A DNA stretch of 64,000 nt, from positions 9,068,028 through 9,132,027 of the forward strand of contig OZ020519.1 of assembly GCA_963971425.1 (NCBI GenBank), given 5' to 3'. Shown here piece after piece: positions 24,457-34,686 of the stretch (its first letter is position 1; the number at the start of each line of letters is the position of its first letter). The notes below the pieces were generated by a model. That model saw only the letters and a program-made list of their open reading frames with translations, was not told where the DNA came from and searched no databases. The position numbers and the translations under genes were made by a program. The DNA is from Bryoerythrophyllum caledonicum. Lineage: Eukaryota; Streptophyta; Bryopsida; Pottiales; Pottiaceae.

Positions 24457-25275
24457 ATGATGATAAAATTCACTATGTGTTTGCAACTCACAGTTGAACT
24501 CCCAATTCGCGCCACCTAATTCCTAACCTTCAAGGACATCTCTTGCTGCTAATCTTTTTATGAATATCTTCATTCCTTCTCCTTCATCATTCATACTCAC
24601 AAATCTCTGTATATTCCGCATCAAAACACAAGTATCCAATTAGATGAACAATGCCACTCCTTTCAACAAGGGTATTCAAAGCACATTCGGAGGCTCGTTG
24701 GAAGGATCAAGAGGCCAAATATTACTCCCCCAAATCCATATGTCACCGAGTGGATTGTGTGTCACTCCAAAGGAGTGGATAATAGCTCAACCATAAGAAA
24801 AAATTCCAAAACCCAACGACCTATGATCGAAACAAAGAAAGATGATCATTTGTCTTTGAAGGAGTCCCTGTGAATCAAGTGCCTTTGAATGAGTTGATTT
24901 ACGGGTAGTGAATGAATTGATTTCAATTAATAGTGAATGAATGTTCTAGGGATGGTAAATGAATGGTGAATGGAAGTCGTATGGATAGTGAATGAATAGC
25001 AAATGAATATTGTATGGATAGAGGATGTATTATAGATGGCCGATGGATGGATATTTGATGTGTTTTGGTTGAAATCCATCCATAATCTTATATGAAATTC
25101 ATCCAACATTCATCCACAGTGATCAACCATTATTCATCCACGGTTTATCGTCTTGTTTGAGGAAGAGAAGCGATATGTGAAGAGGAGAACTCGCGCAAGC
25201 TCACAAGTGCGAGAAAGTCGAATTTGCGGAGGCGAGCGATGATCGGAGCCGCCTGCGCTTGATTCCCGTCTCAAG
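24457..25275 (+). other. Region upstream of ARPC3, with a degenerate GAATGAAT/GTATGGATA repeat
   Basis: No gene is seen from 24457 to 24880. 24900-25140 holds an irregular tandem of GTATGGATAGTGAATGAATA-like units. From about 25150 the DNA becomes GC-richer and probably contains the ARPC3 promoter and 5' UTR. Confidence 0.4.
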
Positions 25276-26754
25276 ATGGTGCGAATCGTCTCGTCTCTGT
25301 CTCTCCATCGCTCTTTCTGCGGTCGTTTCTATGTCAGAGTCAAGGAAGTTCCGCAGGATTGAGATTCGTAGATGATTGAGAAAGAGCGATGGAGTTAGGG
25401 TTCTAGGATCTTGGGTTTGGATGCAAGTGGCCAAGAGTTCTCCCTGGATGCGTTATGGGTTTTACAGATCACGATGAATTGGAGATTGAATGGAGAGAAG
25501 AGACCTAATGTGTTTGGTGTTGATGAATTGGAGATCGAGGTGTGAATGGAGAGAAGGTTTTGGCCGTGAAGTACTAGGCTCGATGTTTTGATCTGTTTTT
25601 CAATCGATGACTTGAGTTTAGTAGATTTTACGTGGGAAGTGAAGTGACGGTATCAAGCCTAGACCTAATTTTTTTGGTGTTAATTTCCTAATCTAGATTT
25701 CCTTCCTGTGAGGTGATCTGCTTTCCAGTGTCGTACACTATTCGCATAGCATGTTTTGAATATCCGATTCAGACAAAGTGCTCATTGTTGTGTGCAGGTA
25801 TATCATTCATCGGTTAAGGTTGATCCAGAGACGCAACAGGCATGCAGTTGTCCATTACTTCCTCTAAAAAGCCACATCAGAGGACCTGCTCCTCCTGCTG
25901 AAGCAGGTACATCAATGATTTGTGTCCATCCTGCTCAAACTAGCTTGCTTCTTGTTTATTGAGTGGAAGCTATCATAAATATGCTACATTATGAACCTAT
26001 CTGTCAAGTGAGGCAAAGAACCTAAACCTCTTTTCTCATTTAAATTCAGAGCAAGAGGATAGAGGCATGACCCCTCCTTCCTCCTTCCAAAGGGCAGCTA
26101 AAACTAGTTCTAACTAGTCCATCAAGCTCTTCTATGAAGAGTGTACAAGGATTGTGAATCATAAAAGGCGTATCTTAATTGAAGAATTCTAGTGCAGACC
26201 AGAAAGACCTAATACTTATAAAGAGTGATCAGACAAAAGTATTAGTATCATAAAAGCGGCATCATAAAATAGTAGTATTACAAGTTAAAAGAGGAGAACA
26301 AATAGCAGTACTGCACCTTATTGATCTTACATGCTTCTAGTAATGCTTCATATGAGGAGCTCTAAGAGAATTACGTGAATAATGAATACCAGGTAGTACG
26401 GACATCATCGATGAAGCCATCAGCTTCTTCCGAGCCAATGTCCTCTTCCGGAAGTTCGAGGTGAAGGGCTCGGCGGACAAGCTGCTCGTCTACCTGACGC
26501 TCTACATCAACATGGCCCTGAAGCGGATCGAGGCGTGCAAAACGGAGGCGGATGGAGTGAAGGCCATCATCAACCTTGGCCTGGAGAAGTTTCCCATTCC
26601 TGGGGAGCCTGGGTTCCCTTTAGTGGGCCTGTTCACCGCGCCGCAGACAAAAGACGAAGGAGGTACTACTCTTTCAGTGTGGGTCAGTCTAGTAACTGTG
26701 AAGAGTGGAAACATCTCTTTTGACTAGTTTCACTTCTCAGAAGCTAACTATGGT

Positions 26755-26789
<35 letters not shown>

Positions 26790-26935
26790 ACTTGTTGCGG
26801 AACTACTTTAAGCAGCTGCGAGAAGAGACTAGTGGAAGGTTGATGGAGAAAGTATACCGTCAAAACGGCACACCCAACAAGTGGTGGCTGGCGTTTGCGA
26901 AGAGGAAGTTTATGAATATCATGATGCCTCTCTAA
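25276..26935 (+). CDS. ARPC3: ARPC3, Arp2/3 complex subunit 3 (four exons)
   Basis: Encodes the p21 subunit of the Arp2/3 complex, which nucleates branched actin at membranes; in plants it works downstream of SCAR/WAVE. Exons: 25276-25278 (the ATG alone), 25798-25906, 26393-26662 and 26790-26935, giving 175 residues, the usual plant length (about 174). The joined protein starts MVYHSSVKVDPETQQ. It contains CPLLPLKSHIRGPAP, TDIIDEAISFFRANV, a FPIPGEPGFP loop and ends with NGTPNKWWLAFAKRKFMN, all family signatures. Every intron is GT-AG and the phases close exactly (0, 1, 1). The first intron cuts immediately after the start codon. The third intron ends in a TG repeat instead of a normal polypyrimidine tract. 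Exon 1 rests on family knowledge of the MVYHSS start and is the least certain part. Confidence 0.92.
26758..26786 (+). repeat. (TG)n run at the ARPC3 intron 3 acceptor
   Basis: A TG dinucleotide run of about 13 units ending directly at the CAG acceptor (26787-26789). It occupies the place of the polypyrimidine tract. Confidence 0.85.
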
Positions 26936-27958
26936 TAGCTCTTCTTTATTTTCTCCTTCCTTTCATTCTTTTAGATAAATCGATTTGCATAATGATATCA
27001 TGGTTTTCTCTTTAACCTTAGAATGGTGGAGCACCAACTGATCAGAATAAGTGACTGGTGCTCCCCACGACATACTAATTAGTTAGATCAATGTACTTTT
27101 GAGTGAATAATCAGTTGCCACACCTTGTTGAGAGCAACAGACGACTTTGTTTATTTAACATCACTTGACACTAACATCATGGTTTTGTCGACCTTTCTGG
27201 TGAAGGTTATGTGACAATCTATCTGTTTCTAGTTCCGCATTCTTCTCTGAAGTAGGGAGACTAACAGTAAATCCCTCAGTAAGAGAGTATATAGAGTTGT
27301 ACCTCTTGGAAATCCCGAAACTCCCTCATGCGCAGTCCAGATCATTCGGTTGGTTTCTGTTTTGTGGATTCCAATGTTCTGCTTCGTGAACATCTCCCCT
27401 TGAATCATTTGCGCAGTGACCAAGTTAGATCCCCAGTTCAGCTTGTAACGCACTTAACCAACGGAAGATGAACATCTGATCAGACATTGATTTCAGGAGA
27501 TGGCATCAAAGTAGTACCACATAAATCAACTTGGCTTGCGGCGCGGCGGATTCAGCGTCCGGAACAGTTCACATCATATGATCTGAAACAACCTGGAAAA
27601 TATGTTCTCGAATCGCACACACCGAGAACGATTTACAAGGTTGTTGATGGAATTTACAAACACCGAGGTTTTCATTCTGGCAGCAGGTGTGGAAATGGGA
27701 TCGGGCACGAGCATCTGAGGGCCGTCTCCGCCGCCGCCTGCTCCCGAAATAGCATTGCAGGCTCAACAACTAGATCACCTTTTGAGGTGCGCGCAGCCAG
27801 GCTGTTGCAACAGCGGGATTCCGGGTTCAAGCTACGACTCCCGCACCGAGTTTATCCTCGTAAGTCAACTGGGCAGACCCAGTTTCTGTCTGGAGCTCTA
27901 TGTTTCTCTTCCGTGAGGCTGCGTGAGGACGAGGAGGAGGAGTGTGCGAGCTGGGGAA
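26936..27958 (+). other. ARPC3 3' UTR and intergenic space, nothing else recognised
   Basis: AT-rich downstream of ARPC3, becoming GC-rich from about 27.7 kb where the promoter and 5' UTR of the next gene must lie. No repeat or RNA gene identified. Confidence 0.4.
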
Positions 27959-30208
27959 ATGGCGTCGTACTCCATAGATGAGTTTCTCGGGGAAGGGCTG
28001 CTCAAGGATCTGGGGCCTAAGTTTGCGGAAGACGGCTGGGACGATGTGCCCACGATCAAGGTGATCGGCCTCGACGACATGGAAGCGCTCGGCCTCACCG
28101 ACGCGCAACGGGTAAGTGCCGCAACGCATTCCACATCTGACGAAGCAGCACAGCATCCGGAAGAGCGGTCTGGTTGTTGCGTGGTTTTGGAGCCCTAGTT
28201 TTGAGTGTCTGTGGATTTGGATGTTCAGGACGCGTTGGAGCTGCGAATCTACCTGCACAACCGGTCGCTGATGAAGTACGCGGCGAGTATGGAGTCGTCG
28301 GGAGTGGGGCTGATCGACCTGATGAGCATGAAGGCGGCGGATCTGGTGGCCAAGTTCGGGATGCGCAAGACGCACGCCGCGACCTTCGTGGACACCTCCA
28401 TGTCATGCGGCATTCAGATGCCGCCCGACCTGGAGCTTCCGCGCGGGCCGTCGGGGCGGCAGCGCTCCTACACCAACTCTCGCAACGTGAACCCAGCGTT
28501 GTCGTCTACCCCGCCGCCGCTGAGCAAGCCTCCTTCTCGGACCTCATTCGGAAGCCTCTGCTCCAGGGACAACTCCTCCGCTTCCACCCTGCGCGACTCG
28601 AATGCGGACTCCGCATCCGCCACTCCCCCCTGTGAATCGAATGCGGACAACGCGACCGAGTGCGGCGGGTTCGAGCCGCCGTCTCTGCTGCGCCCCATCG
28701 ACGCCACCAAACCCAACCAGCCCAAGGGCATCTTCGGTGCCAACTCCACCTCCCAAAGCTCGAAAGCGCCCAGCTCCGGGGATGTCACCAAGCTGTCGTC
28801 CATCGAGAAAGTGTCGCTCCGGCTCCTCGCCCCGGACCACAAGAACGGCGTCAAACCTGTCGCTGAACAAGAAGCCAAGAAGAAAGGCACCAAGAAGCCC
28901 CAAACGTTCAAAGCATCCACTCTCTTCTCCGAAAAACCCACTCTCTTCTTCTGCATCCGCCGACCAGGGTACATGCTCTCACACTCTCAAACCTTCCCCA
29001 AACCTTCCAAAAACCTTGTAGATTCTTCTCAAACCTCGTTAAACCCTGAGCTTGTTGCTGTCTTCAACCAGGTGTGATATGTCGAGAAGTGTGATGTGTC
29101 TTCAACCAGATGTGTGTGATGTGTGTTGAAGCAGGTGTGTGATGTGTCGAGCGGAAGCGCATCAGCTGTTTGCGCGGAAGCCGATCTTCGACGCACTGGG
29201 GATCCAGCTGGTTGCGGTGGTGCTGGAGGATCTGGACGACGAGGTGTGGGCGTTCTGGCCGTGGTACTGGGCGGGCATGGTGGTGCTGGACGAGAAGCGG
29301 GAGTTTTTCAGGGCGCTTGGGGGCGGCAAGGTGATGAAGGACAACCTGTTGACGGGGTTCTTCCTGAACCCCATCGCGCGCCTCAACTGGAAGCGCGCCA
29401 CCAAGACGCCGGGCATCGAGTACAACCACAAGGGCGAGGGCAGCATCAAAGGCGGCCTCTACATCGTGCGCGGCGGCCGCGGCGGCGTCGCGTACCAGTT
29501 TGCCGAGCGCAACTTCGGCGACTGGGCTCCTCTCGACGAGATCATCCAAGTCTGTCACATCATCAAGGTAACACATCTCTATAATCTCACCTTGTCTTCC
29601 ATCAACACAGCTCAAGGTAACACATTACAGTCAGTATAATCCCACCTTGTCTGCCATCAACACATTACAGTCAGTATAATCTCACCTTGTCTGCCATCAA
29701 CACAGCTCGTCCAGGTAACACATTACAGTCAGTATAATCTCACCTTGTCTGCCATCAACACAGCTCATCCAGGTAACACATTACAGTCAGTTAGCTCCCT
29801 TTACAACAACCTCGTTTGTTCTGCCTGCTATATATAAAGGTTGCTATATCGGGCGGAAAGAATGCGTAATGAGTGTTGCAGCAAGAGTTGTTGTTGCAAA
29901 GAGAGGAGATTTCTTTTGACCCAAGTTGCTTGTTATAATGAACTTGTTGTTGTATTGTATGGTTCTTTCTGCCTACTATATATAAAGGTTGCTACATCGA
30001 GGGGAAAGGATGACTAAATGAGTGTTGCAGCAAGTGTTGTTGTAAAGAGAGAAGATTTGTTTTGACCCAAGTTGCCTGTTATAATGAAATTGTTGTTTTA
30101 TTATATGCTTCATGTCATCTCTAAAATATGATGTCATAGTGTTTGGAATTAAGACGGCTGCTGTGGTTTGTGCAGGAAGAGGAAGTCTTGAAGCAGGAGA
30201 AGCGATAG
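27959..30208 (+). CDS. SAM-domain / PRXL2-type peroxiredoxin-like fusion protein (four exons)
   Basis: Exons 27959-28111, 28229-28968, 29135-29567 and 30176-30208 join with exact phases to 452 residues. Residues 1-110 form a SAM-type domain (SIDEFLGEGLLKDLGPKF, VIGLDDMEALGLTDAQR), possibly followed by a second helical repeat (MKAADLVAKFGMRKTHAATF). A Ser/Pro/Asn-rich linker follows to about residue 290. The C-terminal part is a thioredoxin-fold AhpC/TSA domain of the PRXL2/FAM213 group: FCIRRPGCVMCRAEAHQLF (CxxC redox pair, coded across the exon 2/3 junction), GIQLVAVVLE, MVVLDEKREFFRALGGG, GGLYIVRGGRGGVAYQF and NFGDWAPLDEII. It is probably a redox protein brought to a partner through SAM oligomerisation; substrate unknown. 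Introns carry tandem repeats that copy the splice sites. The short last exon (EEEVLKQEKR) is less certain. Confidence 0.85.
29568..29795 (+). repeat. Minisatellite copying the exon 3 donor region
   Basis: Three to four imperfect units of about 48-66 bp (TAATCTCACCTTGTCTGCCA followed by TCAACACAGCTC). Three of them end in CAAGGTAACAC or CCAGGTAACAC, near-copies of the true donor CAAGGTAACAC at 29565. Confidence 0.8.
29818..30107 (+). repeat. Tandem duplication of ~145 bp in intron 3
   Basis: Two diverged copies of a unit starting TCTGCCTGCTATATATAAAG and passing GAGTGTTGCAGCAAG and TTTTGACCCAAGTTGC. The units contain TATATAAA, which is TATA-like, but no transcript can be inferred. Confidence 0.7.
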
Positions 30209-30477
30209 TGAGTTGCCTGTACTTTTAGTTGATTTTTCATCAGGTTAGGAATCACAGAGATATTTTTTTTATAAAGATTTTACCTCTTGCAGCAGCTGAT
30301 GTAGATAGTTTGCTTGATTGATCACTTGCTTGGTGCAGATGTTGAATTAAACATGTTTTTCTACAGAGAAAATTATAGGTATTATGGGCTTGCATGTCAT
30401 TCCAATCTTAATTCCTTGATTGATGGCCATCAAACTTGGTGCCGCACAGATTTTGGTGCTGGTTTCTCATTCCCAGC

Positions 30478-30683
30478 TCAACGTCAGTCGGGAACTGTAT
30501 AGACACGTATTTTGCTCTGTAGAATACTTTAAATGTATTAAAGTTTAGCAAAGAAAAACACCTTTGGATTGAAGATCCTTCAACATCTTTCATTTGGAGG
30601 TCGTTTCAATATCTCAACCTTATCATGTCCAAGTACGACAACATTCATGTAGAATATTGTGGCACCTTATGATGTTTAAGTGT
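30478..30683 (+). mobile_element. Short MITE copy (family 2, decayed)
   Basis: About 205 bp sharing CAACGTCAGTCGGGAAC, the TATTAAAGTTTAGCAA region and TCTCAACCTTATCATGTCCA with the copy at 38497-38698 and, inverted, with 56821-57189. Its right end GATGTTTAAGTG is followed by TTAA. The left terminus is decayed. Confidence 0.6.
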
Positions 30684-30810
30684 TAAAAAGCTATTGATGA
30701 TGTATTTGTTTTTCAATTTGCTGACATGCAGCCATTTATATAGTATTGTTAGTGTTCCTTTTGAGTAGTCTCAAAGTTGGAGACACTCTGAGAACATTGG
30801 TACATTTTTC

Positions 30811-30900
30811 TAAGTTCGTGGGCATAGACTTAGTGGTGGAACGAACAGACACTTTATTCATGTTGGCTTTCTTCGGGGAGCAGGGTTGCTCTTTGTTTTT
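30811..30900 (+). mobile_element. LINE/SINE 3'-tail fragment, diverged
   Basis: Contains GTGGGCATAGACTTAGTGG and GAACGAACAGACACTTTATT, the conserved tail, then a decayed hairpin (TTGGCTTTCTTCGGGGAGC) and a T-rich end. Heavily 5'-truncated. Confidence 0.7.
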
Positions 30901-32142
30901 TTCTTTCTAAGATCCGTTTTTGTGATTAGACTTTTCTTTGGAAGACGTGCATTTTCTTCTTGATGTGGTTTTGCAGCAAAACATAAAACAAGAAATTATG
31001 AGCAGAAGTAATGAGCTGGCACTCTCATAATTTCAAACTTACATTCATGTACTGTGACGATTCTGCGTCCATGGATCTCAAATTACAAGAAAATGCCACC
31101 AGAAACCAAAGCTACATCTTCATGTTGAGTTAAAGTACATTGACCCTGTCTACGCACGGAAGAAAAAACCATGTTGCACTCTTCATATGCATGTATCTTA
31201 CAATTTGTGCAGGCTTTTGGTTAACTTGAAAATCCTATAGTTGAAAATAGTAAAAAATAGTTACAACTAGTCTTGCAACGTCTCATCTTAGAGAGGCAGT
31301 TTTGGGGTGGTTGTGGTGAAACATTGGAGTTTTCATGAAAATAAAGGGAGTTGACTCCGCATGTCACCCAAATCTTATGGTCTTATTTTAGTAATTGGGA
31401 GCACATGTACATGGTGACTTGGTTTGGAAAAGCAGTGGGGGAACCGCTAGTCAAGTTTTTGGGAACTTGGAGTACTATGGGGGAGCTTTAGCTTGCATTG
31501 GGTAGGGCTCAAGAGCACTGATTTTCATTACTACTCATGCATTTCATTGGTGCAGAAAAAGGAAGTGGGAAATTTCTAATAAAATATATTTTGAAGCATT
31601 AAATATCTCACCATGTCTATCTCCTCTCTAATAGGAAAACTCTTTTGTCTCTATCTTTTAAAGGTTAAATGTATTTCTACTTCAAACATAGAAGTTCCCG
31701 AATTTATTTTCAAAATAACCATCTCAAAATAGTTGCTAGTACAAATGTTGCCTATGATACTTCTACATCTAAGTTGTTATGTATGTCCTTGATGATTTTT
31801 ATTACTTACTTGGAATTTTTAATAATTCTTATGTGAACCACTTCCTTCTTTCATTATTTTTAATCAGTAAAGTGTATTACAAAATTACTGAAATTTCCTG
31901 ATAATTACAATTCATCTCAATTGTATGAACATAATTCAAATTTTATTCATACCATACAAAGGCATTGCTATTTTAGAAAATAAATATGATTAGTCATTAT
32001 TGAGGATAGATGGTTACAAATAGGTAGTAGAGATTTCGTTTTAAATACTTCTTCTGTTTTTTTTTTTAATAGATGAAGAGGTGTCAATCATGTATGGATA
32101 TTTTCCTTTTAAAGAATTTCCTAGAAATAAAAGCTCATAAAA
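30901..32142. other. Intergenic, nothing recognised
   Basis: AT-rich sequence without a coding frame of note or a recognised repeat. Confidence 0.4.
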
Positions 32143-32151
32143 GAGAAATAG

Positions 32152-32869
32152 GAAAGAAGAACTTTGGTCTCCAAAGGAGACCATCGTGAATATAGTGTTT
32201 GTTCATTCTCTTCACTAAGCATATGGTCACGGGACATAGACTACTGTAATAGAACTACTCCCACCTAAGGCACCATGGCCTTGGTGTAGTGGTTTGGGTC
32301 ATGGCACACCAGTGAGGTGGTTGTGAGTTCAAGTCCTATTGCCGGCGTGGTGCCTACCACCATAGTCCACCCAATTATGGTGGGGGGTCCCATGGCCTCG
32401 TTGTATGGGGACCCACAAGCCCTTGGGAGAGATGACATGTCGGTTGTCTCTAAGGCAATTAGTATAGGGAATCACTTAGTGTAGAAAAGTGTTTACCCTC
32501 AAGAGTGGGGAGTAGTTCTATTACACTAGCCTATGTCCGATGGCCATATGCAAAGTGAATAGAATGAACAAACACTATATTCACGCCGGTCTCCTTTGGA
32601 GACTAGAGTTCTTCTTCTACTTCCCCCTCTCAAGGGTAAACACTTTTCTACACTAAATGCTTCCCTATATTAATTGCCTTAGAGACAACCGACAAGACTT
32701 CATCTCCTCCAAGGGCTTTGTGGATCCCCATACAATGAGGCCATGGGACCCCCCACCATAATTGGGTGGACTATGGTGGTAGGCACCACGCCGACAATAG
32801 GACTTGAACTCACAACGACCTCACCGGTGTGCCATGACCCAAACCACTACACCAAGACCATGGTGCCTT
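32152..32869 (-). mobile_element. Outer SINE, split by a second SINE
   Basis: A tRNA-derived SINE on the minus strand. The 5' body is at 32869-32629 and the 3' tail at 32266-32152, separated by the + strand copy. It is flanked by GAGAAATAG at 32143-32151 and 32870-32878. The tail rc contains GGGAGTAGTTCTATTACA, AATGAACAAACACTATATTC, a GGTCTCCTTTGGAGACC hairpin and a TTCTTC end. Restored length is about 356 bp. Confidence 0.85.
32267..32616 (+). mobile_element. Inner tRNA-derived SINE with LINE-type 3' tail, 350 bp
   Basis: The head carries pol III promoter boxes: A box TGGTGTAGTGG at 32282-32292 and B box GAGTTCAAGTC at 32325-32335, at tRNA-like spacing. The last ~130 bp (from about 32489) resemble the LINE B 3' end: GTTTACCCTC, AGTAGTTC, AATGAACAAACACTATATTC, a CGCCGGTCTCC hairpin and TTC repeats. 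It is inserted in the outer SINE with imperfect 12-bp duplications (CTACTCCCACCT at 32255-32266, CTACTTCCCCCT at 32617-32628). It is non-coding and depends on a partner LINE. Confidence 0.9.
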
Positions 32870-32878
32870 GAGAAATAG

Positions 32879-33543
32879 AGACTTATACAACAATCCTTTG
32901 AAAGGCAAATCCTTTTGTTTTTTTTGTGAACTTATTATGTTCTAGAATGAAAATTCTTCAAAAGTCTCCTGAGGGGACTCTTGGAAAATTAGAGGTTAAC
33001 TCCTACAGGTCCATGACTATGTTTCCTAAAAAAATCTTCTAAACTGCCCCTTTAAGATGAGAAATCATGAGACTAATCTAACCATATTTTTAGTTTTTCA
33101 ACCATAGGATATTCAAGTTTATTACTACAAAAAGACCCTCAAAACATTTCGTTAACTTTGACCTAGTGGACTGTAAGATAAATGCATTTGAAGAGTGCAA
33201 TATATTTTTTCTTCTTTGCGCGGATAGGGTCAACGTACTTTGATTCAAGACAATGGCATGTTCTCACTACACATTGCATAAATTTTATGGTTTCTAATTC
33301 CATCACCACGAGCTCAATTTTGTAGATTTGGAATAATACAAAATCAAAGTAAAGTAGACTACTTTTGCTTTATTTCATTTTACTTCATCTATGAGCTATT
33401 ACTTTTTCTTTTCTTGTAATGGAAAGGAAAAGTACAATAAAGTAAAATAAAGTAAAGTAAAAGTAGCGAGTATATATATACTTGAAATAATTGTCACCTA
33501 AAATTATTGTGAATATAAACAACAATTGTGTGAAGATACAATA
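32879..33543. other. Intergenic, nothing recognised
   Basis: AT-rich, with an AAAGTAAAATAAAGT-like simple stretch near 33.43 kb. No gene seen. Confidence 0.4.
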
Positions 33544-33901
33544 TAAGGTAATCCCCCTCGTAACCAACAAAAACCCATAGCCAACGTCTATAAAACTAGG
33601 GTATATCCAACCCTCTTCCATCCCATTACCACCAACTCAGTTCCAAAAGGAGGTTTTTAATTAGTCACGACCCTTACTTTTGGTCGTTGGTTGTGGGGGG
33701 TACCTACTGCTGGCCACCCACTAAACATGGCTGCTCAGTTTGAAAATTCATAACTAATTCAGTTTTCAACGAAAAAATATGAAATCACTTGGGTTGGAAT
33801 CGTAATTCCACTGGCTATCATTGAAAAATAATAGTGTAATTATCTCCTCTCTCCATATATGCACATTCCTTAACTTGTCGGTTTTAGGGGGGCATACCTT
33901 A
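33544..33901 (-). mobile_element. MITE (family 3), 358 bp, abutting the RING-CH gene
   Basis: Termini TAAGGTAATCCCCC and GGGGGGCATACCTTA are imperfect inverted repeats. It is the reverse complement of 55182-55542 over its whole length. Its right end lies 7 bp before the ATG at 33909, so it forms the promoter-proximal region or 5' UTR of that gene. No transposase or clear target duplication. Confidence 0.75.
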
Positions 33902-33908
33902 TTTCAAT

Positions 33909-34388
33909 ATGGCGGTTCTAGAGGACAACTATGAGAAGATGGTGTGCAAAATATGTTGCGATCCTATTTTGGATTTGGGATGCCATTGTGAGAAAACAGG
34001 GCGCCAAGCACATAAGAGTTGTGCGCTCAGATGGCTCACGCGCCCAAAGCTGGACGTTGATCTTTCGAGCGTCAACCAAGGTTTTCATAATTATTGTGAG
34101 ACATGTAGGGCCAGTTTATCACCATTGATTTTCTTCCTACTCAAACGAAAGATGTATCCTTTTGAGTTGACAAGAAGGGATCATGAAACTCAGGAGGTGG
34201 TGATTGAAGTTTCGGAAGACATTCATGGTGTGAGGGATCAACGTCCACCACGTCCGAATCCCGTCTCTCGGAATGACACATTAGAATGTGAATTAGAACG
34301 TGCTAAGGATTGTATGTCAATGTTTTTCGTAGCGTCATGCTTGTTTTTAGTAGTGTTCGGCTTTATTATAAAGTCATATACACAATAG
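33909..34388 (+). CDS. RING-CH (MARCH-type) membrane protein, 159 aa, probable E3 ubiquitin ligase
   Basis: Single-exon frame with an ATG at 33909. Residues 13-66 hold a RING-CH pattern: CKIC, then CHC, H-x2-C (AHKSC) followed by RWL, and YCETC. The Cys/His order C4HC3 and the Trp after the fourth pair are RING-CH hallmarks. Near the C terminus a hydrophobic stretch (MFFVASCLFLVVFGFII) is a single membrane span with a short Lys-containing tail. It is likely a tail-anchored or single-pass ubiquitin ligase acting on membrane proteins; substrate unknown. The C2-C3 spacing (8 residues) is shorter than typical. Typical MARCH proteins have two spans, so this is a reduced form. A family-3 MITE sits directly upstream. 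It could also be an expressed captured fragment of a larger gene. Confidence 0.7.
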   Translation: MAVLEDNYEKMVCKICCDPILDLGCHCEKTGRQAHKSCALRWLTRPKLDVDLSSVNQGFHNYCETCRASLSPLIFFLLKRKMYPFELTRRDHETQEVVIEVSEDIHGVRDQRPPRPNPVSRNDTLECELERAKDCMSMFFVASCLFLVVFGFIIKSYTQ

Positions 34389-34435
34389 AAATGAAAGTAA
34401 TGTAATTTCTCCAATGAATGAGAAAATGTTTGAAA

Positions 34436-34550
34436 CAGACACTGAGACAGACACAGACACACAGAGAGACAGACATAGAGACACACACAGAGACACACAC
34501 ACAGACACGGGCGCACATGCACAGGCACACACAGACACAGACACACACAT
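34436..34550 (+). repeat. CAGACA-type microsatellite
   Basis: Irregular run of CAGACA/GACACA/CACACA units just downstream of the RING-CH gene. Confidence 0.85.
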
Positions 34551-34686
34551 GGTTTTGCAAATGGTAATGACATTTAATGATTCCGTGATAGTAAACAAGA
34601 GCGCTCTCCTCTAAAACTGATCCGCTGTAACAATGCTCAAGAAAGGGTGAAAAATTCTAAGGTACTTCTGTATACTACAAACGACG

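Noticed and set aside
27827-28974. Minus-strand frames opposite the SAM-PRXL2 gene
   Set aside because: They overlap verified exons and introns in antisense and show no family motif.
32267-32340. A functional tRNA gene
   Set aside because: A and B boxes are present but no cloverleaf or acceptor stem closes, and the sequence continues into a SINE body and tail.
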